From assembly GCA_048213135.1 (NCBI GenBank), contig PS015208.1, forward strand, positions 39,408-66,142: DNA of 26,735 nucleotides, read 5' to 3'. How positions within the stretch are numbered: position 1 is the stretch's first letter; each line of letters opens with the position of its first letter. The notes below the pieces were generated by a model. That model had not been told where the DNA came from. It saw nothing but the letters and a program-made list of their open reading frames with translations, and searched no databases. Origin of the DNA: Reclinomonas americana ATCC 50394 (lineage: Eukaryota; Jakobida; Jakobea; Jakobida). Below are positions 10,753 through 19,662 of this stretch, piece by piece. Both the position numbers and the translations under genes were made by a program.

Positions 10753-13700
10753 ATGGCGTCTTCATCATCGCTCACCCTGACTGATGAGAGTGCTGTTGCC
10801 GCGTTGTGCGACGACGGAAACAAGGCAACTAGTCCGCCCCAACAGCAGTTCCACACCCATTGCGAACCTGGTTGTCGGGGCACGGCCTCCGTTGGAGACG
10901 GCCTGTCGACTCTTGCCGACAACAGCGACGATGGCAGCAGGGCCGTCGACGCACTGGAGAGCGTCCACGATGACTCGAACGACGACGGTGCCGACTTTTG
11001 TCGTTCGCCGCACTCTTCGGTCGTCCGTTCGCGCTCCATGGTGTCGTGCGCGTCTGCATCGGCGTTGATGGCCATGGCCACGGGCACCATTGACGTGGAC
11101 GAGAGCGCTGTCACCACCGTCACCGCCACTGCCACAACTGTTGTTGCTGCGATCGCGGATATGCAAGGAGGATGTGAGCTAGAGACGCGGTCGTCGACTG
11201 GGACCACCACCACTCCCGCAGCGGAGGGAGTGACGGCCGAGCTTTCGAGCGACGCTGCTGCGTCGGAGACCACCGCGACTCTGTCGGCGTCGTGCCCCTC
11301 GTGCACTTCGTTGTCGTCAAGTGGCAGCGTGTCGACCGTGGACTCGGTGCAGTTGTCGTCGGCGATGCGACGGCACGATGCTTCTTCGCGATCGCGCCAT
11401 GGTCGAACCCCCGGCGGAGCCTTCGGCACAGCCACCACCCTCACCGACATCACCAAGCGCCACAAGTCGACTTCACCACTGAAGTTTGTCGCCAACATGT
11501 ACACGACGGAATCGGCGGCGGCAGAGGGGCCCGATGAGTGCGACGAGGTTGCGTCTCCAATGTCGTCGTCGTCAGCGTCGACACCGGCGGGCAAATCCTC
11601 TCGCGATCGATCGTCGTCGCTACCGCCTCCTGGTACAAAGGAGGACCTGGTAGTGGCGGCGGTGCGTGCGCTTCCCTCGCAAGTGCTGGCCGACGTGTGC
11701 TCGGCAGTGCGGCCGGGTATTCCGTTGCACGCGCAGTGGCATCCATTGCAGCGAGGCTCGTCGGCACGGAGCATAACAATGTTCATGCCGGTCGCGTCGG
11801 CATCGTCGAGCGAGTCCGCTGTCACCAACACCACTGGCAGCACTGCTGACGAGTGTGCAATCTGCCCCACCGCTGCGTATGCGACTGCTGTTGCTGCCGA
11901 CTCCTCCATGACGATCTTGGCGGCGTATGCGGCTGCCAAGGCGGCGGCGGCTGCCGCCAAAGTGGACAACCTCACCACCACCACTCTATCACCGATGGCT
12001 GTGCAACACAGCCGAGAGACTCGTGTGTGGCAACCACTGCAATCGCCCAAGATCCGCAGTCACAGTTTGCTGCGTGCCATTGGTGAGTGCGCGTGGTCCC
12101 TCTCGATTGTCAAACAAGCTGGAGTCATACGTATACTGGCTACTCATTATGTGGTCATTGTCATGGCCACACACACACACACAGTGCACGCCAACACTCA
12201 GTTTATTAACCGCGCCCCACTCGGTGTGCTGTTCACCGAGTTGCTGATGGAGGTGTTGTGGATTACCAACTCGGAGTATGGTTTCATCTCCCAAGTGTTT
12301 ACAGACCCGGATACCGGCGTTGCGTAACGAACTCACCACTTCTGCTTTGCTAGCTGCTGCTGCGTTGCTGCTGTTGTGCTGACTGTTGACAACACACAGG
12401 ATCCTTTCATGCGGACACACGCCTACCGCACCATCTCCACCAACGAGGCCACTCGCATGTTCATGGACGCCACGAATGCCATTCTCAACCCCGTGGAAGG
12501 TGCGTCGACGTGATACGCGTTACAGTGCTGCATTTCACGACAGACGACTGCTGTATGGCTGCAGGCACCACTCTCGAATTCCGCAATCTCAACTCCCTGT
12601 TTGGTGTGACGCTGTTGAGTGGCGAAGCACTGATCACCAACTCACCAGACACGCACCCGCACTGCGGCGGTCTGCCACCCGGTCATCCACCACTGCACAA
12701 GTATGGTGAGCGAGTGAGTGATGATGAAGTCGGAATGATGCACGAGTGATGTTTTTGCTTACACTTCGCGCAGCGCAAATCCCGCTGTACGTGCGCAACG
12801 AGTTTGTCGGCATGGTCGGCATCGCCAATCGACCCGAGGGCTACGATACAGCACTGGTGGAGACCATTGATCCACTCCTGCAGACTGGGTCAGTGCTGTG
12901 CTGCAGTTTGCCTCTTTGTTTTCAGTGTTGTTTTCACTCATCAGTTGTATCATGCTACCACCACCACTTCAACAACAGTGCCAACATCATCTACTCAGCC
13001 ATGGAGGAGAGCAAGCGAAGAGAGGCGGAGAACGAAGTACGAAAACTCAACACCGAACTGGAACAGCGCGTTCAGCAGCGAACACACGAGGTGCGCAGGC
13101 ACACAAGTCAGTGATTTGCAGATTGCATGCTTTGCACAAGTTGACACTGCACTGCACCACACGCAGCTGTTGCATTCGAATGCAAGCCTGCTGGTGGAGG
13201 TCGAAGAACGCCGCAAGGCTGAAGCGCTGGCAGCGGTGAGTGCTGCGCGGCATTGAGTTGTCAGTGGCTACTTGCTTGCTGACTGTTGAATCTCTCTCTT
13301 TGGCAGGCCGCTGTCGAGAGTAAGCGCTTGTTTTACGCCAAGCTCAGCCACGAGGTGCGCCGCTCTTCTTGAGCACACTCCTTTGTGTCCTTGCTATCTA
13401 ACACGCTCCTTGCCTTGTGTTACTGCAGATGCGAACACCGGTGCGCACTGCTTCCCCTACCAGTTATGCTGCATCTCCATTGTCACCACTGATTTTCCTG
13501 TCTCGTAGATGCACGCGGTGATTGCCGTTCTCGATCTGTTGGAGAAGGAGACGCGGACGAGTCAAGCACAAGAGGTACGCGGTGAAGTCGGCCACAGTGT
13601 TGGCAGCGATGCTGATTTGCTATAACTGGTACAGGAGCACATTCTCACCATTCGCAACTCATCGGTGGCACTGATGGTCCGTTTGTGTGTGGTGACTCTC

Positions 13701-16351
13701 ATCGATGGTTTCACTGTGCTTACTCATGGTTCTTGTCGCTTGTAACCCACAGCGTATTATTGATGATGTACGTCTAGACCTTTCTTCTTCTCGTACCGTT
13801 GATTGATTACTGTGCTCACTGGTGCATTACAGCTGCTGGACTTTACGAAATCCGAGACCGGCCGTCTGACCCGCGAGGACCGCGAATTCAATCTCATGCT
13901 GCTCGTGCGCAACACACTGCGCATGTTTGTCAAGCAGGCCAAAAGTGCGCACGTCGAATTGCACTACCGCTGGTATGCGACGAATCCGCCACGTCTGGAC
14001 CGAGTGTTGCTCGGACCAGACGCAAGTGATGAGGCGTGTCTGGAAGTGGCCACGTACAGAGCTGGTTCGCCGCTGTCCACTGGATCATCGCCGCTACAGG
14101 TGCACGAGCGAGTGGCTGGAGCCAAGGTCGCACACAATCAACGCTGGTCCGACTTCGAGACGTTGGACACGTCGTCATCAGCAATGATGCTTGTGGGCAA
14201 ACTCGAATCCGCACCACACAGCCCGTCGTCGTCGACCACCTCCACCCTGAGCCACGCCGTTGCTGGTTCCCAGCCGGTGGAGCGCAGAAGCTGCTTGAGG
14301 GGCGGCAGCGCACAGTGCCGCCACTTGTCACTGTCCAGCTCGATGGGTAATCACGACACTGACGACTGTAGTGTCGAGGTCGAGCACGGACGGGCAACCG
14401 GCGAGCATCACTCGTCCGGATCCCCCCTGTCAACACGGTCGGGGATGCACTCACCGGTCGTGTCACCACCGACACCAGTGCCCCTGCATGCGGAACAACA
14501 GCCGCAGCTGCAATCGTCCGATCGTCCGTCACGGCGACCGAGTCTGGCAGCCGTCCATACGCCCGAGCTGTACCTGCCGCCAGCAGTGGTTCGGTCGGAT
14601 CCGCATCGGCTGCGCCAGGTGGGGGGAACATGTCTTCGCTGACTGTGCGTAGCGATGCGATGCCTGATGTGCTGTTAACGATTAACACAGGTGTTGCTCA
14701 ACCTCGTCGACAATGCCGTCAAGTACGCGCGCAACTGGGTGCGCGTAGATGTTTGGAACTGTATGAGTGATGGGCCTGACGGCGACACACCGGCGGGCTC
14801 TTCGGCACACGTGCGCTTTGACATTGTGGACGACGGGCCGGGTATTCGCGAAGAGGTATGTTGGCAGTGCAAGTGATTCGTCCTCCTTTTGCTGACACTG
14901 GCGTGTACACAGCACTTGAGCGTCATCTTTGAGCCTTTCATTCAAGTACGTCTCCACTTCTACTGGTCGAATACTTGTTGGCAAGTGAGCTGATGTGACA
15001 TGCTTCGTGCAGATTGGCGAACACATTTCGGCGTACAACCAGTCGGTGGTCACGGGCACTGGCCTCGGACTCCCGATTTGCGAATCGGTGCGTTTCGCCG
15101 CTGTGAGTGTGCACTGACGCAGTTACATACTCATTTATCTTCGCGGATCGTAGATTATTCGACTGCTCGGCGGCAGCATCTCGGTCGCCAGTTCAGTTGG
15201 TGTCGGATCCGTGTTCTCCGTAGAGGTTCCGGTGGATGTGGTATCGTGGAGCTCCGACTTGGTTTGCTACTTGTTGTCCATCCCTTACGGCGACACAGTT
15301 GTTAATCATCTGTCACACTGTGACTTGCAGTGCCTCCGGCGGTTCAGCTTGGATCACAACTCACCGTTCCTGGACATGGGCATTGTCACTCCGCCCACCT
15401 CACCAAGACCAAGTACACTCGCGCCAGCGGCGCCATTGTCTCCTGCCACATCGCCCAGGGAATCGGCACCCGCTGCTTCGGCCATTGTGCATCATCCCAC
15501 ATGGACAGCGGTGGAGGCAACTGCTGGCAGCTCGAACGCACCTCTTGCAGCCTCGACGACGCCAGAAGCAGTCCCGGAAGCAGACGACTCACCATTGCCA
15601 CGACGGAGACCCGTTCGCGTCTTGTTTGCCGAGGACAACAATGTTGCGTGCACCGAGAGTGAATCTAGACTCTACTGCGTCGACAAAGCTGTGTGTCCTT
15701 ATCGGTGTGCTATGTGCAGGTGAATAGGCGAATTGTACAGTGCATGCTGAGCAAACTTGAGAGACTACCGCCATGCGATGTCACCACTGTGGCGAATGGC
15801 AAGGAAGCCGTCATGGCGTTTGCGTGCTCAGCCTGCAATCCCTACGATATTGTACTGATGGATTGCATGATGCCGGTGATGGTGTGTGTGTGCGCGCGCG
15901 TTCGCTGTGCATCTGTGCTCTATCTGCCTTGGTTCTCACCGTCAAGTCTTGTATCTGTGGCAGAATGGTTACGAGGCTACGAGGAGAATTCGTGTCGTCG
16001 AGGAACAGTGCGGCCTACCCAGTTACGGCTTGATTCAGCGTTGCATGATTGCACTCCTTTTTTCTGACCTTGTGTCGTTCTATCTCGTACAGGGACGCCG
16101 ATAGTTGCAGTGACTGCAAGTGCGCAGCCGGAACAGATCGAGTACTGCATTGCTTGTGGGATGGACCATGTGCTCACCAAGGTACTACTGTGCACTGTTG
16201 ACACTGCTTCGTCATGTGTCAACACTGACACTGGCTTCTGCTCTCTCTCCTCTGCCAGCCGTTCAAGCGAGAGGATTTCAACAAGGTGGTGACGAAGTGG
16301 GTCGTGGAGCGCGAGGTATTAGCAGATACAAAACACCACGAGGTCGGATGA
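10753..16351 (+). CDS. Hybrid histidine kinase (GAF-HisKA-HATPase_c-receiver)
   Basis: This is a sensor kinase that autophosphorylates a His and passes phosphate to its own receiver Asp. My 22-exon model (first exon 10753-12082, last 16259-16351) totals 4044 nt, 1347 residues, with every junction in phase. Order: Ser/Thr/Ala-rich N-terminus of about 440 residues; GAF domain (PLGVLFTELLMEVLW to GMVGIANRPEGYD); a coiled linker (RKLNTELEQRVQQRTHE); H-box KLSHEMRTPMH with His682; an N-box (LRQVLLNLVDNAVKYA) after a long Ser-rich insertion; G1 VDDGPGI; F-box IFEPFIQ; G2 GTGLGLPI; and a receiver with AEDNN, phospho-acceptor Asp1262 (LMDCMMPVMNG), VTA and Lys1317 in TKPF. All catalytic residues are intact. 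No transmembrane segment was seen, so it is probably cytosolic. Its output partner would be an HPt protein, not in this window. Two exons are only 12 and 15 nt. Confidence 0.94.
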
Positions 16352-16390
16352 GCGAGCTCGTGTGTGGATGGAGGACGCGATGTAAATATA
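16352..16390. terminator. Shared 3' end between converging genes
   Basis: Only 39 bases separate the kinase stop and the stop of the minus-strand membrane protein. The sequence turns AT-rich at 16379-16400 (TGTAAATATATTAGAAA), a plausible poly(A) signal region for either gene. The 3' UTRs must overlap. Confidence 0.35.
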
Positions 16391-17873
16391 TTAGAAATAC
16401 ACATTTTGAAAGAAAACTAATGTGACTCCGCCCACCACAGCGAAGAAGACAAGGATGCACAACAGCAGATTGTAAAAGAGATTGAGCACGACAATTCTGC
16501 GTGGAATCGGTGCCTGCCACAGGGCCACTGTTTCATCGATGAGACCGGCAAAGGAGCTCTCGCTGCCACAGAAATCAGAGATGAACCTGCGTCGCCGTGT
16601 GTCAGGCAATGAAACACCACTGATAACTGGGTCGCCAGACCGCCACGCAACAGTTGGAGGAACAGGACGAGGTACGGGTCGTTGCCGTTGGGAAACGACT
16701 GACGCAGCAGCAGCAGGTCGTGTGCAATGCCTATGAGAATGCACGAGACCATGTTGACACGAAATGTTCCCCACTGCACAGAGTGCCTGTTCTTGATGCC
16801 GTAGTTGCCAATGATGCTACGAGAGTGCGAAGGTGAATTATGTGCAGCTGTGTGCATTGCGATGGGAACGACCAAAGTGCACGTACCCGCCACTGATGGC
16901 ACCAGACACTGACAGGAACACCGACGTCCAGAACGTGTAGATTCTAAAATCGTACTGCACACTCGGTCCACCGAACACGCCCGAGCCTGCGTAATAGTTT
17001 GCCGGTACGTATGGTGCATGCACGCTTATTCTGTGCATGCAGCGGTGGAGAGCATTAGCTTCCTGTTGATTGACAATGGGTGTTGTTTGAAAAAACGTAA
17101 CATGACTGCAATGATGGCGCTGAAGCACACCGCCAGCACAATCAGGTGGCTTGAACCACACCACAACGACTGATTGCTGATGCTCTGCGACAGTGGGTTA
17201 GCAAAGTGGCATTCTTCCATCAGGAGGGTTGTTGACACCGACGTCGACGCAACGCGCTGGAGGCTCTGCAGGTACAGCTCGTCGGCCTCGACCACACTCT
17301 TCGTGTTCTTGCCGAGTCGAATCAGTGCCCGTGAGGTGTCGCTGCGCTGCAGATTGAACATGGAGATGGAGGAACCGAGTGGCGACAGACGCTCTCCACG
17401 GCCTTCATCGTCCACGTCAAGACCACCCGTTGGGTCCTCCTGCAGCTCAGGAGATGTGGGTGCATGACATACTTGAAGAATCACCACCACCACCACCACC
17501 ACCACCACTCACCCGCACGGCCTCGCGAGTCAGCGAAAACTGCATGTGTGCGTCGTCGTTGAGGTGGACTCGCTTCGAGAGACCGGCAAACGGCTTCCAG
17601 ATGGAACCGACCCAGCGACCTGCGTGGTGAGTAGTAAGACGGCGAAGCTGCGTGGCAGTTGTCACACGAACACGACGAACCGAGTGCATTCGCCGCAAAG
17701 GCCACAATCAGTGTGGCGACAATGTTGATCAGCGTGCGCACGTAGCCGTACGTAAAGTTGATGAGCGTGTCGGTCTCCTGGATAAAGTTGCCAAACGAGG
17801 TCCACACACTGCAATAGCCGCCCTTGATGGCATTGTAACTGTGCGACTCCGGGTCAGCAATGGGGGGCCACAT
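16391..17873 (-). CDS. Multi-pass membrane protein, function unknown (5' end at gap)
   Basis: I do not recognise the family. Exons placed on the minus strand are 17681-17873 (running into the gap), 17513-17619, 17107-17439, 16887-17062, 16628-16816 and 16391-16586, with consistent phase to a TAA at 16391-16393. Likely membrane segments are RTLINIVATLIVAFAANAL, SHLIVLAVCFSAIIA, TFWTSVFLSVSGAISG, VNMVSCILIGIAHDLLLL and, at the C-terminus, VVLNLFYNLLLCILVFFAVV. Between the first two lies a soluble stretch of over 100 residues with an acidic Asp/Glu/Gly patch (GGLDVDDEGRGE) and a helical part (ADELYLQSLQRV). An ATG sits exactly at the gap edge (17871-17873) and may be the true start. The gene converges with the kinase gene. 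The introns at 16587-16627 (41 nt) and 17063-17106 (44 nt) are very short. Confidence 0.7.
17481..17510. repeat. GGT/ACC trinucleotide microsatellite in an intron
   Basis: About ten tandem CAC units, GTG on the minus strand, lie in the 5' part of an intron of the membrane protein gene and begin right after its GTGAGT donor. Confidence 0.8.
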
Positions 17874-17893
17874 NNNNNNNNNNNNNNNNNNNN
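17874..17893. other. Assembly gap (20 N)
   Basis: Short N-run between the membrane protein gene and the minus-strand WD40 fragment. It is one border of the contig suspected to be inverted. Confidence 0.99.
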
Positions 17894-18597
17894 CCACACA
17901 CGCACTGAGAAATCGTACGATGCCGACAGCAGCCGTGAGCCGTCGCGAGAGAACTCGACGCGGACCACATAATCCTGCACCAACCATGAGCACGGGCGAC
18001 ATAACAGGAATGCACGACCGACGCGCGCACCTTGTGACCCTCGAGCACACGCTGACACACGCCACTCTCCATGCTCCACAGACGCACGGTGCGATCGAAC
18101 GCTCCGGTGGCCAATCGCGTTCCACACGGCGATATGGACACACCGCGCACCGAATGCACGTGGCCCTCAAACACACGCACTGCTGCCGCTCCGCTTTGCG
18201 CTCCCGCATCAAACGGCGACCATAATCTGGCGGTCTGATCGTACGACGCCGACACCAAGTGCGACCCTGCATGCACACACGAGATGTGAGACACGACCAG
18301 TGTGTGAGAGAGAGAGAGGCAAGTGTGCGTCACCATCGGGCAACCATGCCAACGCGGTGACGCCACCCTGATGCCCGCGCAGCACACACAACAGCATCCC
18401 GTGTGCATCCGCATCTGCACCACTCGCCGACGCCGCGGCACTTGCCCCGCCCGTGGACTCTTGCCGATCCCGCCCGACATCTTCCGCTGCATCACCTCTC
18501 TCCTGCTGTGGTGCTGCTCCGCCTGCTGCCGCTGTTCTTGCCTGCGGCTGCTGGCCTCGCCGCTGCGGCTCACCGCGTTCTACACTGAGCACCGGCA
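17894..18597 (-). CDS. WD40 repeat protein, first visible half (probably inverted contig)
   Basis: Three exons on the minus strand, 18334-18597, 18031-18266 and 17894-17974, encode an Ala/Gln/Glu-rich segment followed by three WD40 blades. The blades start at CVLRGHQGGVTALAWLPDG, VFEGHVHSVRGVSISPCG and VLEGHKDYVVRVEFSRDG and end in TARLW, TVRLW and SVRVW. Introns at 18267-18333 and 18032-17975 have GTGACG and GTGCGC donors. Both ends run into N-gaps. WD40 blades form a protein-binding beta-propeller, normally of seven blades, so three are not a complete domain. The piece ends exactly at a blade end (SVRVW), and the next contig opens with a linker and another blade on the opposite strand. I therefore read this as the 5' half of the gene at 18664-19546. 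Confidence 0.8.
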
Positions 18598-18663
18598 NNN
18601 NNNNNNNNNNNNNNNNNNNNNNNNNNNNNNNNNNNNNNNNNNNNNNNNNNNNNNNNNNNNNNN
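18598..18663. other. Assembly gap (66 N)
   Basis: N-run between two WD40-coding contigs that read in opposite directions. Confidence 0.99.
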
Positions 18664-19546
18664 TTGGTGCCACCCGACGAAGAGCCGCAGTGTCTGCGCG
18701 TCTTGTGTGGCCACGACGATTACGTGTGGGGTGTCTCGTGGTCGCCCGATGACCGACGAGCCGTGTCCTCCAGCGACGACTGTACTTTGTGTGTGTGGGA
18801 TCTGGAGGTGAGTCGTGTGCGTGCGTCGCGTCTCTCTGCCCATCGCTGCCGCATAACCGTGTCGAATGCAGTCGGCGTCTGTGGAACGAGTGCTGGTGGG
18901 TCATACTGGATGGGTCAACGATGTCGCGTGGTCACTAGCGTCGCCGCTCGTGCTGTCGTGCTCGTGGGATCGAAGTGTGCGCATGTGGGATCCCGACACG
19001 GGCGAATGTGTGTGGAGTGCCGTGGGGTTCCACACCGACGAGGTCGTGTCGGTGGCCTGGTGTGCAGACTATGCAAGGTGTGATGATGCATTCGTGTATT
19101 GTCTCCTGCCTCCTTTAGCTCTCTTGGCCAATCCAACGCGCGTGCGCTTGGTTGTCGCAGATTTGCGTCAGGCTCTCGCGATGGAACTGTCCGCGTGTTT
19201 ATCGACGACCACGGTTGGTGCATGTGGTGCGCACCGCCTCATCTCATCATCTCTGTTGACACATCGCGCATGCACAGCGGCAATGTACGCCGAGTATCGC
19301 ATGCTGCTTGGCGCCATGTCGTTACTCACTGCGCTGGAGGAGGGCGAGGAGCAGCGGCAGCGCATCGCACTCGTGGTGCTGCACATTGCGACGCAGCACA
19401 CGGTAGTGCTGTGCAAGCAACTCGCGGATGAGCTCATGGCGCACAGTGCGGCTCCGAATGGCGGCGCAGAGGAGGCGAGCCCGTCGCCAACATCCAGTAG
19501 CAGCGGTAGTCTGGACGGGTCGCGGGCAAGTCTGCATTCAAGATAA
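18664..19546 (+). CDS. WD40 repeat protein, C-terminal half
   Basis: Exons 18664-18807, 18872-19077, 19161-19213 and 19278-19546 join in consistent phase. They encode three more WD40 blades (VLCGHDDYVWGVSWSPDD, VLVGHTGWVNDVAW and the blade ending FASGSRDGTVRVF) and then a non-WD tail: a helical region (YAEYRMLLGAMSLLTALEEG, then IALVVLHIATQHTVVLCKQL) and a Ser/Pro-rich end (SPSPTSSSSGSLDGS). The first residues after the gap (VPPDEEPQCLRVLCGH) are an inter-blade linker, so the 5' part is missing from this contig. With the minus-strand fragment at 17894-18597 the count becomes six blades, close to a full propeller. No specific orthologue is recognised. It converges with NELF-B, with about 116 bases between the stop codons. 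Confidence 0.85.
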
Positions 19547-19662
19547 TGATGTTGTGTGTCTGATGTTTTTTTTTTTATGGTTTCGTTAATGAGTGCACGT
19601 TTGCTAGCCCGTGATGATACGTCGATTATTCGCGGGAGCCATTCATTCTGTTCGTTGTACAA
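19547..19662. other. Intergenic 3'-3' spacer
   Basis: Short region between the converging WD40 and NELF-B genes. It has a T-run of about ten bases near 19566 on the plus strand. No exon is seen. Confidence 0.5.

Noticed and set aside
10650-12050. 466-codon open frame on the minus strand
   Set aside because: It is antisense to the large first exon of the histidine kinase; its Val/Ser/Ala composition mirrors the plus-strand Ser/Thr/Ala codons.
12168-12184. (CA)n run before kinase exon 2
   Set aside because: Simple microsatellite forming part of the acceptor region of intron 1; no further meaning seen.
17729-18127. One minus-strand frame running from the WD40 exon through the 20-N gap into the membrane protein
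   Set aside because: The continuity depends on the N count being exact; the WD40 blade ends at the gap and the membrane protein has its own ATG there.
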